Assembly (NCBI RefSeq): GCF_014218295.1
Contig: NZ_AP023287.1
Coordinates: 5,084,001-5,148,000 of the forward strand
Source: Mycolicibacterium litorale
Lineage (GTDB): Bacteria > Actinomycetota > Actinomycetes > Mycobacteriales > Mycobacteriaceae
Reading direction: 5' to 3'
DNA length: 64,000 bases
Shown: piece by piece, positions 6,825 through 16,224 of the stretch
Position numbering within the stretch: position 1 is the first letter of the stretch
How the letters are laid out: each line of letters begins with the position of its first letter
The notes under the pieces: model-generated
Database searches by the model: none
The model's input: only the letters and a program-made list of their open reading frames with translations
What the model was told of the DNA's origin: nothing
Program-made: the position numbers and the translations under genes

Positions 6825-9095
6825 TCACGAATCAGCGGCGTCGCCGTTCGCCGCGTCGAGCAATGCCGCGATCGCCGCAGGCGCCACGGACTTTCCGGTG
6901 AAGGCCAGCACGCGGCTCAGCGGCATCGACGCCACCATGTCGAGCAATTCCGGGTGATCCTGCAGCATCGATTCCTGCCCACCGTCGCCTTCGGCCATCA
7001 GGCCCACCAACGCTTCCCGTGCGTTCGGCCTCGCCATCCACTCCCCAATCGACGAGTCGATGGTCAACGGCAGGACGGGTGCGGGAACGGTGAGGTCGAT
7101 GTCGGCACCGAGGCGCAGGTCGCGTGAGGAGGCACCGATCGACACGCGGAAGGTGCCCGGTTCGACGGCCCAGGCGCTTCGCCGCTCGTCCCAGAACGCG
7201 AAATCCCGCTCCAGCAGGCTGATCTCGACACGGCAGGACTCTCCCGGAGCCAAGCGCACTTTACGGAACGCCTTCAGTTCTCGGTCCGGCCGGTCGGCCG
7301 AGGCTTCCAGGTCTGCGACGTACACCTGGGCGACGTCGGTTCCGGCGCGATCGCCGGTGTTGGTGACGGTGAACGTCACCGTCGCCTCGTTACGGCCGCG
7401 GTCGGGCACGTCCACCCGCAGGTCGCTGTACTCGAACGTGGTGTAGGACAGGCCATGCCCGAACGGGTGCGCCACATCGCGGCCCGTCCGGTCATACCAG
7501 CGGTACCCGACATAGAGGCGTTCGCCGTAGAGCACCCGCTGCGGCGTACCCGGGAAGTTGCAGTACGCAGGTGTGTCGGTCAATGCCCGAGGAATGGTCT
7601 CGGCGAGCCGCCCGCCGGGTTCGGTCAATCCGAACAGGATGTCGGCGGTCGCACCTCCACCGGCCTGTCCGGGCAGCCACATCTCGAGGACCGCGCGGGC
7701 ATGCCGCTGCACCGGTTCGGTCAGCACTGCCCCGCCGTTGCACAGCACGACCGCGATGTTCGGGTTGACCGACGCGATTTCGGCGAGCAGTCGCAACTGG
7801 TCGGAGGGCAGTTCCAGCGTCGTGCGGTCGAATCCCTCCGACTCGGCGGCCTCGGGAAGGCCGACGAACATCACCACCGCGTCCGCACCCCGTGCCGCCT
7901 CAATGGCATCGACGAGCAGTAGCTCGGACACCGCGCCGTCGAGACCGAACCCAGGCGCGAACCGGATCTCGCGCCGACCGTCGACGATGGCTGCCATTTC
8001 GGTCAGCGCCGATTCCAGCCGGGTCGGGTGCACATGGGAGCTGCCGCCGCCTTGGTAACGCGGCGTTACGGCGAACTGCCCGATGACGGCCAGTCCGCCA
8101 CCGCCGCTGGGGTCGAGCGGCAGCAGCCCGTCGTTGGTGAGCAGGACGGCGGATTCCGCGGCGGCTCGGCGGGCGAGCCGATGGTGGCCGTCCAGGTCGA
8201 CCACCGGTTCCCTCTCGGCACGGACGGCCGCCAGTCGCTCCACACCCGCGAGGATCCGCTCGGCCGCCCGGTCGAGGACGGCCTCGGCCAGACGTCCGCC
8301 GCCGACGGCCTCGACCAGCGCCACGGCCGCCGCACCGCCTGTGCCGGGCATGGCCAGATCGAGTCCGGCGTGCACGGACGCCACCGGGTCGACGACAGCA
8401 CCCCAGTCCGAGACGACGACACCGTCGAAACCCCACTCGTCGCGGAGGAGATCGGTGAGCAGCCATCGATTCTGGCTCGCCGGGACACCGTTGACGGCGT
8501 TGTACGCCGCCATCACCGTGACCGGGCGGGCCTGCGAGACGATGTGTTCGAACGCCGGCAGGTAGATCTCGCGAAGCGTCCGCTCGTCGACCTCGGCGCT
8601 GACCCGCATGCGGTTGGTTTCCTGGTTGTTGGCGGCGAAGTGTTTGACCGATGCGCCGACGCCACACCGTTGGACACCGCTCACCCACGCCGCACCCAGC
8701 CGCCCCGACAGCACCGGGTCTTCGGAGAAGTACTCGAAATTCCTTCCGCACAACGGCGTTCGTTTGATGTTCACCCCTGGGCCGAGCAGGACGTCCACGT
8801 CCAGGGCGCGGCTCTCTGCACCGAGCGCGCCGCCGACCTCCTCGAGTAGATCCGGGTCCCAGGACGAGCCGGTGGCCGCCGCCGTCGGGAACGCCGTCGC
8901 CGGCTCGCATTCGTAGATGTCCTGGGGGTCGGCACCCTCGGCGACGCGGCGCACGCCGTGCGGTCCATCGGTCAACGTCAGCGACGGCACGTGCAGCCGC
9001 TCGATCACGACCGTCGACCACATGTCCGCCCCGGTGACCAGCGCGGCCTTTTCGGACAGCGTCATCTCCGCGACGACGGATCTCGGATCGGGCAT
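6825..9095 (-). CDS. Glycoside hydrolase family 3 beta-glucosidase
   Basis: 756 residues, cytoplasmic (no signal peptide). The N-terminal GH3 barrel contains GPGVNIKRTPLCGRNFEYF, VKHFAANNQETNR and the nucleophile motif VVSDWGAV. It is followed by the alpha/beta sandwich domain and a C-terminal fibronectin-III-like domain (HPFGHGLSYTTFEYSDL). It should hydrolyse terminal beta-linked glucose from glycosides. The ATG at 9095 has GAAAGGA upstream; an ATG further upstream would overlap the promoter. Divergent from the SnoaL-like gene across the operator at 9197-9218. Confidence 0.92.
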   Translation of the reverse strand: MPDPRSVVAEMTLSEKAALVTGADMWSTVVIERLHVPSLTLTDGPHGVRRVAEGADPQDIYECEPATAFPTAAATGSSWDPDLLEEVGGALGAESRALDVDVLLGPGVNIKRTPLCGRNFEYFSEDPVLSGRLGAAWVSGVQRCGVGASVKHFAANNQETNRMRVSAEVDERTLREIYLPAFEHIVSQARPVTVMAAYNAVNGVPASQNRWLLTDLLRDEWGFDGVVVSDWGAVVDPVASVHAGLDLAMPGTGGAAAVALVEAVGGGRLAEAVLDRAAERILAGVERLAAVRAEREPVVDLDGHHRLARRAAAESAVLLTNDGLLPLDPSGGGGLAVIGQFAVTPRYQGGGSSHVHPTRLESALTEMAAIVDGRREIRFAPGFGLDGAVSELLLVDAIEAARGADAVVMFVGLPEAAESEGFDRTTLELPSDQLRLLAEIASVNPNIAVVLCNGGAVLTEPVQRHARAVLEMWLPGQAGGGATADILFGLTEPGGRLAETIPRALTDTPAYCNFPGTPQRVLYGERLYVGYRWYDRTGRDVAHPFGHGLSYTTFEYSDLRVDVPDRGRNEATVTFTVTNTGDRAGTDVAQVYVADLEASADRPDRELKAFRKVRLAPGESCRVEISLLERDFAFWDERRSAWAVEPGTFRVSIGASSRDLRLGADIDLTVPAPVLPLTIDSSIGEWMARPNAREALVGLMAEGDGGQESMLQDHPELLDMVASMPLSRVLAFTGKSVAPAAIAALLDAANGDAADS

Positions 9096-9196
9096 CGCGT
9101 TCCTTTCGCCGAAGCCGCCGGTCGAGCCCCGGCCCGGGCGTACCGGGCTCGGGGCCTCAAGCCACGCTACGGCATGACCCCGCCGCACGCCGCCGT

Positions 9197-9218
9197 GTGC
9201 TATACACACGTACAACAC
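9197..9218. promoter_or_regulatory. Palindromic operator, copy 1
   Basis: GTGCTATAC-ACAC-GTACAACAC. Same 9-4-9 layout as the sites at 10620 and 13084. It lies between the divergent GH3 and SnoaL-like genes, 24 bases before the latter. Confidence 0.72.
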
Positions 9219-9241
9219 AAGGTCGCATCGGAGGGACTCAC

Positions 9242-9799
9242 ATGACGAATGACGATGAACTCGAACGACTTCGCCGGCGCGTGCAGTACCTCGAGGACCG
9301 CTCGGCGATCCTCGACTGCGTGATGAGACAGGCTCGCGGCCATGACCGTCACGACGTCGAGCTCATGGGCAGCGCCTACTTCGAGGACGGGGTCGACGAA
9401 CACGGCCCGACCGTCAAAGCAGGCCCCGAGTACGGCGAGTGGGCCAACGAGGCTCACGCCGCGGTGTTCGAGGATCACCTGCACAACATCACCACCCACA
9501 CGTGTGAGATCGACGGCGACGAGGCGCATGCCGAGAGCTATGTGATGGGCGCGATGAGGGTCAAAGGTGGACATATCGTGTCGCTGGTCGGCGGCCGCTA
9601 CCTCGACCGGCTCGAGCGCCGCGACGGTGTCTGGAAGATCGCGGTGCGCCGGTGCACCATCGAGTGGATGGTCAGCGGCGATTCGTCGGCGCTCAATTCC
9701 GGTGCGGTCGAGGGGTTCATCAAGGGTAGATGGGACAAGGGCGACGCCTCCTACGTCCGCCCGCTGACCGTGCGGAGCGCGCCCGTCGACCGGTGGTGA
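9242..9799 (+). CDS. SnoaL-like / NTF2-fold protein
   Basis: 185 residues with the alpha+beta cone pattern of SnoaL_4-type polyketide cyclase/dehydratase-like proteins: an N-terminal helix region (LEDRSAILDCVMRQARGHDRHDVEL), a Tyr-Phe-Asp segment (AYFEDGVDEHG), paired His (HLHNITTHTCEI) and C-terminal strands (GGRYLDRLERRDGVWKI). Family members are often dehydratases, isomerases or hydroxylase small-subunit relatives in ring catabolism; the substrate is unknown. GGAGGGA precedes the ATG. It probably belongs to the same regulon as the flanking SDRs and nitroreductase. Confidence 0.82.
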   Translation: MTNDDELERLRRRVQYLEDRSAILDCVMRQARGHDRHDVELMGSAYFEDGVDEHGPTVKAGPEYGEWANEAHAAVFEDHLHNITTHTCEIDGDEAHAESYVMGAMRVKGGHIVSLVGGRYLDRLERRDGVWKIAVRRCTIEWMVSGDSSALNSGAVEGFIKGRWDKGDASYVRPLTVRSAPVDRW

Positions 9800-9820
9800 G
9801 CAGGCGGACACGCCGCACGG

Positions 9821-10591
9821 TCAGACTCCGGCCGGGCCGGGACCGCCGTGCATGTAGAGCGTCTGGCCGGAGCAGTAGCTGGAGGCATCGGAGGCGAAGA
9901 ACAGAACCCCGTAGCCGATCTCGTCGGGTTCGGCGATACGTCCCGACGCATTCGTCTGACCGATCACGTCGACGGCGAAGCCCTGATGCTGCGCTTCCGC
10001 CTCCAACCCCGGCGTGCGGACAGCGCCGCACGCGATGCAGTTGACGCGCACACCTTTGCGAGTCCAAGCCGCCGCCATCGAACCCGTCAGGTTGTTCAGC
10101 CCGGCCTTGGCCGCCGCGTACGCCGGAGCCTGCGGCATCGCCAGCAGGCCGGCACCCGACGAGATGTTGACGATGGCGCCCTTGCCCTGCGCCAGCATCG
10201 GTTCGGCCGCGGCTCGCGACAGGTACCACGCACTGGACAGGTTCAGGTCGAGGGCATGCTGCCACTCGTCGTCGGTCCACGTCATCAACGCCTTCGTCGC
10301 GCCGCCCCCGGCGTGGTTGACCAGCACGTCGAGGTGGCCCAACTCGGCGATCGTGGTGTCGACGAGGGTCCTGCACTCGTCGGCTTTCATCACGTCGGTT
10401 CGAACCGCCAGCACTCGGCGACCGAGCGCCTCGATCTCGGCCGCCGTCTCCTCGAGCGGCTCAGATCTCCGTCCGGCGAGCACGACGTCCGCGCCGTGCT
10501 CGGCGAGCACGAGCGCCGACGCCCGCCCGATACCGGTACCGCCGCCGGTGACGACGGCGACCCTGCCCGCCATCGAGAACCTGTTCCCCAC
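9821..10591 (-). CDS. Short-chain dehydrogenase/reductase 1
   Basis: Classical SDR of 256 residues: NAD(P) motif TGGGTGIGRA, NHAGG in place of NNAG, Ser in VNISSG and catalytic YAAAK. It oxidises or reduces an unknown alcohol/ketone substrate. A GTG at 10591 with GGGAG upstream is chosen; an ATG six codons inside (10573) is the alternative. Divergent from the nitroreductase with the operator at 10620-10641 between them. Confidence 0.88.
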   Translation of the reverse strand: MGNRFSMAGRVAVVTGGGTGIGRASALVLAEHGADVVLAGRRSEPLEETAAEIEALGRRVLAVRTDVMKADECRTLVDTTIAELGHLDVLVNHAGGGATKALMTWTDDEWQHALDLNLSSAWYLSRAAAEPMLAQGKGAIVNISSGAGLLAMPQAPAYAAAKAGLNNLTGSMAAAWTRKGVRVNCIACGAVRTPGLEAEAQHQGFAVDVIGQTNASGRIAEPDEIGYGVLFFASDASSYCSGQTLYMHGGPGPAGV

Positions 10592-10619
10592 AGCACTACT
10601 CCCGTCCGCCACCGACCAT

Positions 10620-10641
10620 GTGCAATACGACTGTACAGCGC
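10620..10641. promoter_or_regulatory. Palindromic operator, copy 2
   Basis: GTGCAATAC-GACT-GTACAGCGC, a degenerate member of the 9-4-9 palindrome family, 28 bases upstream of the SDR start and 43 upstream of the nitroreductase start. Confidence 0.62.
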
Positions 10642-10684
10642 GGTGGTTCTCGACATCGCCGGTTGCGTCGAGTACACCAATGGG

Positions 10685-11356
10685 ATGCCGCATCCCACCA
10701 ACGACGTCTGGGAAGTCCTGTCGACCGCGCGGTCGATCCGGCGTTTCACCGACGAGCCCGTCGACGAGCAGACACTCGAGCGGTGCCTGCAGGCCGCCTC
10801 GTGGGCGCCGAACGGCGCCAACGCGCAGCTGTGGCGGTTCATCGTGCTCGACGGGCCCCGCCAACGGGCAGCCGTCGCCGAGGCCGCCCGGATCGCCTTG
10901 GCGTCAATTGAATCGATTTACGGCATGGCCAGGCCCGCCGACGGGGACGACAGCCGGGCGGCCCGCAACAATCGGGCCACCTACGAACTGCACGACCGCG
11001 CCGGTGAGTTCACCTCGGTGTTGTTCGCGGCGTTCCAGAACGAGTTCTCCTCCGAGTTCCTGCAGGGAGGTTCGATCTACCCGGCCATGCAGAACTTCTA
11101 CCTCGCCGCCCGCGCCCAGGGTCTGGGTGCCTGCATCACCAGTTGGGCGTCCTATGGCGGTGAGCGGGTCCTGCGCGACGCGGTGGGCATCCCCGACGAG
11201 TGGTTCCTGGCCGGACACATCGTGGTGGGCTGGCCGCGGGGACGTCACGGACCTGTTCGCCGCCGGCCGCTTTCCGACGTGGTGTTCCGCAACCGCTGGG
11301 ACCCCGAACGCGCCGACATCACCTACGGCAGAGGGGCGCGCCCCCGGGGTAAGTGA
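10685..11356 (+). CDS. Nitroreductase-family FMN oxidoreductase
   Basis: 223 residues. N-terminal RSIRRFTDEPVDEQTLERCL and ASWAPNGANAQLWRF are the FMN-binding signature of the nitroreductase/BluB superfamily, and GLGACITSWASYG is the second conserved block. It likely uses NAD(P)H and FMN on a quinone, nitro or enone substrate. It ends one base before the stop of the convergent LLM gene. Placed in the palindrome regulon by its upstream site. Confidence 0.88.
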   Translation: MPHPTNDVWEVLSTARSIRRFTDEPVDEQTLERCLQAASWAPNGANAQLWRFIVLDGPRQRAAVAEAARIALASIESIYGMARPADGDDSRAARNNRATYELHDRAGEFTSVLFAAFQNEFSSEFLQGGSIYPAMQNFYLAARAQGLGACITSWASYGGERVLRDAVGIPDEWFLAGHIVVGWPRGRHGPVRRRPLSDVVFRNRWDPERADITYGRGARPRGK

Positions 11357-11357
11357 C

Positions 11358-12287
11358 TCAGCGCGTGCGCGCGAGCGCGCCGAGCAGGGTACGGGTCCGG
11401 TCAAGGGAAGCCGCACGCTCACGTCGATCCACACCCACCGCCACGGGTTGGGCCCACACCTCGGTGGCGCCGGCATCGAGCACATCCTCGAGCTGTCGTG
11501 TCACCGCGGCTTCGTCACCGACGATTCCGACGTCGGCCGCGCCGACGCCGCCACCGGCGCGAATGATCCTCTGATAGTTCGTCATCCGTTCATACCCCGA
11601 TGAGGTCGCCGCGATGGCTGAGCGGGCCTCGGCGACGTCGTCGTGCACGACCACGGGCAGCCCGGCCACGATGCGGGGCGCGGGTCTGCCGTACGCATCC
11701 GCCGCGTCGCACAGGATGGGAGCGATCCGGTCGTCGATCGCCTTCGCCGATGCCATCCACAGCACCACTCCGTCGGCGAATTCCCCGGCTATTCGCAGCA
11801 TCCGGGGCGAGAGTGCCGACAGCAGCACCGGAATCGGGTGTTCGAGGGCGACCATCCGGCCCGCACTGTGTGTGCTCCAGTCCGTCCCGTCCACATCGAC
11901 CTGCCTGCCGGCCAGCAGGTCGACGACGATGCGCAGATACTCCCGGGTGCTGCGCGCCGGGTGATCGTAGGAGATCCCGAGCACGCCGCGAATCAGTGGT
12001 TCGTGCGACGGACCGAGACCGAGCGTGAAACCGGGTCTTCCCATCGCATTGGCGGCGGCGCCCACCCGATTGGCCTGCAAGAGTGGATGACACGGGTAGG
12101 TCTGCAGTACCGCCGTGCCGAGTTCGATCGACGTGGTGGCCCGGCCGGCGATCGCCATCGCCACCAGCGGGTCACCTGCGACCGAACTGGCGTACCACAG
12201 CGCGGAGAAACCGTCGGCCTCAGCCCGCTGGGCCTGCGCCACGATGGTGTCGACGGAGGATCCGCCCCCGCTCAGACCGATGCGCAT
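11358..12287 (-). CDS. LLM-class (luciferase-like) F420-dependent oxidoreductase
   Basis: 309 residues, TIM-barrel luciferase-like: MRIGLSGGGSSVDTIVAQA, LGTAVLQTYPCHPLLQA and FTLGLGPSHEPLI are the usual blocks of mycobacterial F420-dependent reductases. The substrate is unknown. It lies 36 bases downstream of SDR 2 on the same strand, so it is probably transcribed from the operator-bearing promoter at 13081, making an SDR-LLM operon. Confidence 0.87.
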   Translation of the reverse strand: MRIGLSGGGSSVDTIVAQAQRAEADGFSALWYASSVAGDPLVAMAIAGRATTSIELGTAVLQTYPCHPLLQANRVGAAANAMGRPGFTLGLGPSHEPLIRGVLGISYDHPARSTREYLRIVVDLLAGRQVDVDGTDWSTHSAGRMVALEHPIPVLLSALSPRMLRIAGEFADGVVLWMASAKAIDDRIAPILCDAADAYGRPAPRIVAGLPVVVHDDVAEARSAIAATSSGYERMTNYQRIIRAGGGVGAADVGIVGDEAAVTRQLEDVLDAGATEVWAQPVAVGVDRRERAASLDRTRTLLGALARTR

Positions 12288-12323
12288 GGTCTTCTCTCCG
12301 CCGTCGGCCGTCCGGTCATCGGG

Positions 12324-13067
12324 CTAGACGACCGCGCCGCCGTTGACGCCGACGACCTGACCGGTCACGTAGCCCGCCGCCTCCGAGCACAGAAACGAAC
12401 ACACCGCGGCCACATCCCCCGGTGTGCCGACCCGTCCGGCCGGGATGGCCCGGGTGAGGACCTCGGCCGGCGGCAGTGCGCCCTGCGCCTGCTGTTCGCG
12501 CAGCATCGGCGAATCGATGACGAAGGGCGGCACCGAGTTCGCGGTGATGCCGTTACGGGCGTAGTCGCGCGCCACCGTCTTGGTCAGGGCGATCACCCCG
12601 CCCTTGGTGGCCGAGTAGTGACCCTGCCCGGGCGCGCCCTGCTGTCCCGCCGCCGAGGAGATGGTGACGATCCGGCCCCACCCGGCTGCAACCATGTCGG
12701 ACAACGCTTCTCGGATGCACAGGAACGTGCCGGTGAGGTTGACCGCGAGGTATCGGTTCCATTCGTCCACCGTGATCCTGTCGAAGCGGGTGAACCCGGC
12801 GATGGCGGCGCTGGTCACCAGTATCTGCACCGGCCCGAGATCACGTCGGACGGTCGTGAACGCCCGATGCACCGCGGTTTCATCGGAGACGTCCACCGTG
12901 ACGGCGGCCGACTGGGCGCCGTGTGCACGCAGGCGTGCGGCCACCCTCTGCGCCGCGTCGGCGTCGACGTCGAGCACCGCCACCGCGTGCCCGTCGCCCG
13001 CGAGACCGGCGCAGATCGCCTCGCCGAGCCCCGAGGCTCCACCGGTCACCATCGCCACTCGCCGCAT
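12324..13067 (-). CDS. Short-chain dehydrogenase/reductase 2
   Basis: 247-residue classical SDR: TGGASGLGEA, catalytic Ser in TISSAAG and YSATK, with a C-terminal YVTGQVVGVNGG typical of FabG-like members. GGGAGG precedes the ATG at 13067. First gene of the unit with the LLM oxidoreductase. The perfect palindrome at 13081-13108 sits directly over its expected promoter/leader region. Confidence 0.88.
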   Translation of the reverse strand: MRRVAMVTGGASGLGEAICAGLAGDGHAVAVLDVDADAAQRVAARLRAHGAQSAAVTVDVSDETAVHRAFTTVRRDLGPVQILVTSAAIAGFTRFDRITVDEWNRYLAVNLTGTFLCIREALSDMVAAGWGRIVTISSAAGQQGAPGQGHYSATKGGVIALTKTVARDYARNGITANSVPPFVIDSPMLREQQAQGALPPAEVLTRAIPAGRVGTPGDVAAVCSFLCSEAAGYVTGQVVGVNGGAVV

Positions 13068-13080
13068 GGCCCATCCTCCC

Positions 13081-13108
13081 GAAGTGCTATACGTGTGTAT
13101 AGCACTTC
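13081..13108. promoter_or_regulatory. Palindromic operator, copy 3 (best match)
   Basis: A perfect inverted repeat with 12-bp arms (GAAGTGCTATAC / GTATAGCACTTC) around GTGT. The core 13084-13105 matches copies 1 and 2. It lies between the divergent SDR 2 and ligC genes, 14 bases from the former. Confidence 0.8.
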
Positions 13109-13131
13109 GGCCTCTCGGCGACAATGATGGG

Positions 13132-14199
13132 GTGCAACTCCCCGTTTCGCCTCCGGTCCGGCCGATGCTGGCCAGATCGATACCCTCGATTCCGCCCGGG
13201 GCGTCCTACGAGCCGAAGTGGGACGGGTTCCGGTCGATCTGCTTCCGCGACGGCGACGAAGTGGAGTGGGGCAGCCGCAACGAACGGCCGATGACCCGGT
13301 ACTTCCCCGAACTCGTCGACGCGGCCCGTGCCGAACTGCCCGCACGCTGCGTCGTCGACGGGGAGATCGTCATCGCCGGCGACGCCGGCCTGGACTTCGA
13401 CGCGCTGCAGTTGCGGCTGCACCCGGCCGCGTCCCGGGTGCGGATGCTCGCCGAGAAGACGCCGGCGTCGTTCATCGCCTTCGACCTGCTCGCCCTGGGC
13501 GACGACGACTACACCGCCCGGCCGTTCAGCGAGCGCCGCGCCGCACTGGTGGACGCGCTGGCCGGGGCCGGGCCGTCGATCCACGTCACCCCGGCCACCA
13601 CCGACGTGGAGACCGCCCAGCGCTGGTTCCACGAATTCGAGGGCGCCGGGCTCGACGGAGTCATCGCCAAACCGCTGGCGCTGACCTACCAGCCCGACAA
13701 ACGGGTGATGTACAAGATCAAGCACGCGCGCACGGCCGACTGCGTGGTCGCCGGCTACCGGCCGCACAAGTCGGGTGACGATGCCGTCGGGTCACTTCTG
13801 CTCGGCCTCTACCGCGACGACGGGGAGCTGGCATCGGTGGGCGTCATCGGCGCGTTCCCGATGGCCACCCGGCGGCAGCTGGTCACCGAGCTGCAGCCGC
13901 TGGTCACCACCTTCGAGCATCATCCGTGGAACTGGGGTGCCCACGTCGACCCCGAGGTCGTGCGCCGCTACGGCGGCGGGTCACGCTGGAACGCGGGCAA
14001 GGACCTGTCGTTCGTGCCGCTGCGGCCCGAACGGGTGGTCGAGGTGCGCTACGACCACATGGAGGGCGACCGGTTCCGCCACACCGCGCAGTTCAACCGA
14101 TGGCGGCCCGACCGCGATCCGCGCTCCTGCACCTATGACCAACTGGACCGCCCGGTCACCTTCCGGCTCGGCGACATCGTGCCCGGGCTCGGCGGCTGA
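13132..14199 (+). CDS. ligC: ATP-dependent DNA ligase LigC
   Basis: 355 residues, the size of mycobacterial LigC (no Ku-associated extra domains). The adenylation domain has the catalytic Lys in YEPKWDGFR, RNERPMTRYFPEL, VVDGEIVI, GLDGVIAK and the YKIKHARTADCVVAGYR block; a C-terminal OB domain follows. It seals nicks as a backup repair ligase. The GTG start aligns with the GTG start of the remnant at 6113. Its promoter region shares the palindrome with SDR 2, possibly only by proximity. Confidence 0.92.
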   Translation: MQLPVSPPVRPMLARSIPSIPPGASYEPKWDGFRSICFRDGDEVEWGSRNERPMTRYFPELVDAARAELPARCVVDGEIVIAGDAGLDFDALQLRLHPAASRVRMLAEKTPASFIAFDLLALGDDDYTARPFSERRAALVDALAGAGPSIHVTPATTDVETAQRWFHEFEGAGLDGVIAKPLALTYQPDKRVMYKIKHARTADCVVAGYRPHKSGDDAVGSLLLGLYRDDGELASVGVIGAFPMATRRQLVTELQPLVTTFEHHPWNWGAHVDPEVVRRYGGGSRWNAGKDLSFVPLRPERVVEVRYDHMEGDRFRHTAQFNRWRPDRDPRSCTYDQLDRPVTFRLGDIVPGLGG

Positions 14200-14200
14200 G

Positions 14201-15196
14201 TCAGACCGACACAACCTGCTTGGCCGCGCGCTTCTCGGCCATCTTCGCCTCCCGTTCGAGGCGGCGCTGTTTGGCGGTCTCGAACTTCTCGCAGGTCTCC
14301 TCGAGTTCCTCGATCAGCACGCCCAGATCGTCGCGCATGCGGGCGGCCTCACCGGTGAAGTCCTCGCGCTCGAAGATGCGCCACTTCTTCAGGACCGGCA
14401 TCACCACGTCGTCGAGGTGGATCCGCGGGTCGTACACCCCGCCGACGGCGATGACGACGGCCTTGCGGCGAAAATCCGGCACGGTGTAACCGGGCATCTT
14501 GAAGTTACGCAGCACATGGTGCAGCGAGTGCATCGCCTGGTCGGGGGCGATGTCGAAACCGGCCTCGGAGACGTCGCGGTAGAAGATCATGTGCAGGTTC
14601 TCGTCCGCGGAGATCCGCTGCAGCAGCTGGTCGGCGACCGGCTCGGAGCACGCCTTGCCGGTGTTGCGGTGCGAGACGCGGGTCGCGAGTTCCTGGAACG
14701 TCACGTAGATGACCGAGTCGAACAGGCTCCGGGCGAACAGCACCTCCTCGCCCTGGCCGTTCTGGCCCGGAGAGAAGCCGCGGGTCATCTGCTCGACGCG
14801 CAACTCCTCGAGTTCGACCGGATCGATCGCGCGGGTGACGGTGAGGTAGTCGCGCAGCGCGATCCCGTGGCGGTTCTCCTCGGCCGTCCAGCGGTTCACC
14901 CACTGGCCCCAGGCCCCGTCGAGGCTGAAGTTCATCGCGATCTCGCGGTGGTACGACGGCAGGTTGTCCTCGGTCAGGAGGTTCTGCACCATCGCCGTCC
15001 GAGCCACCTCCGACAGCTTCGACTGCTCGGGATCCCAGTCCCGGCCGCCCAGGGCGTAGAAGTTCTTGCCGTCCGACCACGGGATGTAATCGTGCGGGTT
15101 CCAGTCCTTGCGCATCCGCAGATGCCGGTTGAGATTGGCTTCCACGACCGGTTCGAGCTCGGTCAGCAGTTGCACTTCGGTCAGGTCCTTCGCCAC
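14201..15196 (-). CDS. desA1: Acyl-[ACP] desaturase DesA1
   Basis: 331 residues, soluble di-iron desaturase. Iron ligands are seen in TAEENRHGIALRDY and in ADENLHMIFYRD (two ExxH-type motifs). The N-terminal LLTELEPVVEANLNRHLRM, HDYIPWSDGKNFYALGG and VIAVGGVYDPRIHLDDVV agree closely with DesA1 of M. tuberculosis, an essential enzyme linked to mycolic acid synthesis. The GTG at 15196 follows a purine-rich site; a GTG 12 codons upstream is possible. It ends one base after the ligC stop, convergent. Confidence 0.92.
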   Translation of the reverse strand: MAKDLTEVQLLTELEPVVEANLNRHLRMRKDWNPHDYIPWSDGKNFYALGGRDWDPEQSKLSEVARTAMVQNLLTEDNLPSYHREIAMNFSLDGAWGQWVNRWTAEENRHGIALRDYLTVTRAIDPVELEELRVEQMTRGFSPGQNGQGEEVLFARSLFDSVIYVTFQELATRVSHRNTGKACSEPVADQLLQRISADENLHMIFYRDVSEAGFDIAPDQAMHSLHHVLRNFKMPGYTVPDFRRKAVVIAVGGVYDPRIHLDDVVMPVLKKWRIFEREDFTGEAARMRDDLGVLIEELEETCEKFETAKQRRLEREAKMAEKRAAKQVVSV

Positions 15197-15298
15197 GGCG
15201 GCCCCCCAGATGTATGTGTCCACGGCGGTCACACGAAACAGTACGGGGTCGGGCGGCCGGCACCGAACCGACGCGCGCGAACGGGCTAGATTGCGGAC

Positions 15299-16180
15299 GT
15301 GACCCGCTCCCCCGCGGGCCGGTTCGCGCCGAGCCCGTCGGCCGATCTGCACATCGGCAACCTGCGTACCGCGATCCTGGCCTGGCTGTTCGCCAGGTCC
15401 ACCGGACGACGCTTCCTCATGCGCGTCGAAGACCTCGACTACCGCACCGACTCCGACATCGCCGCCCGCCAACTCGCCGACCTCGCCGCGCTCGGGCTGA
15501 CGTGGGACGGGCCCGCGGAGTACCAGTCCGCGCACCGCGACCGCTACGACAGCGTCATCGACCGCCTGGTCGCCGACGGCATGGTGTACGAATGCTATTG
15601 CAGCAGAAGGGACATCGCCCAGGCGCCGCGCGCCCCGCACGCGCCGCAGGGCGCCTACCCGGGGATCTGCCGCCACCTCACCGACGCGGAACGCGCCGTC
15701 CGCCGCCGCGAGACCGGCCGTCCGCCCGCGCTGCGGTTGCGCACCGACGTCCTCACCTACACCGTCACCGACCTGCTGCACGGCACCTACACCGGCATCG
15801 TCGACGACTTCGTGGTCCGCCGCGGCGACGGGGTGCCCGCCTACAACCTGGCGGTGGTGGTCGACGACGCGGCGGCAGGCATCGACCAGGTGGTGCGCGG
15901 CGACGACCTGCTCAGCTCCTCCCCACGCCAGGCCTACCTGGCCCGGCTGCTCGGCCATCCCGAACCCGTCTACGCCCACGTCCCCCTGGTACTCAACGAG
16001 GACGGTGCGCGCCTGGCCAAACGCGACGGCGCGGTGACGCTGGGCGAGATCGGGGTGCCACGGGCGTTGGCGCAGATCACCGCATCTCTCGGCTGGCCGG
16101 CCCACGACATCGACGAACTCCTCGACCGGTTCGACCCGGCCGGGCTCCCGCGTCATCCGTGGATATACGTCCCCGATTGA
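15299..16180 (+). CDS. gluQ: Glutamyl-queuosine tRNA(Asp) synthetase (GluQRS)
   Basis: 293 residues, a truncated glutamyl-tRNA synthetase catalytic core without an anticodon-binding domain. HIGN (18-21) and KRDGA (241-245) replace HIGH and KMSKS. Zinc ligands C99, C101, Y120 and C124 are in place, typical of GluQRS. It attaches glutamate to queuosine at position 34 of tRNA-Asp. A tgt homologue lies about 5 kb away, giving two enzymes of queuosine metabolism in the window. Starts at GTG. Confidence 0.9.
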   Translation: MTRSPAGRFAPSPSADLHIGNLRTAILAWLFARSTGRRFLMRVEDLDYRTDSDIAARQLADLAALGLTWDGPAEYQSAHRDRYDSVIDRLVADGMVYECYCSRRDIAQAPRAPHAPQGAYPGICRHLTDAERAVRRRETGRPPALRLRTDVLTYTVTDLLHGTYTGIVDDFVVRRGDGVPAYNLAVVVDDAAAGIDQVVRGDDLLSSSPRQAYLARLLGHPEPVYAHVPLVLNEDGARLAKRDGAVTLGEIGVPRALAQITASLGWPAHDIDELLDRFDPAGLPRHPWIYVPD

Positions 16181-16224
16181 GCCGAACCCTTCTGCCGTCG
16201 CGCAGCGCTTGTTAGCGTCCGCCG

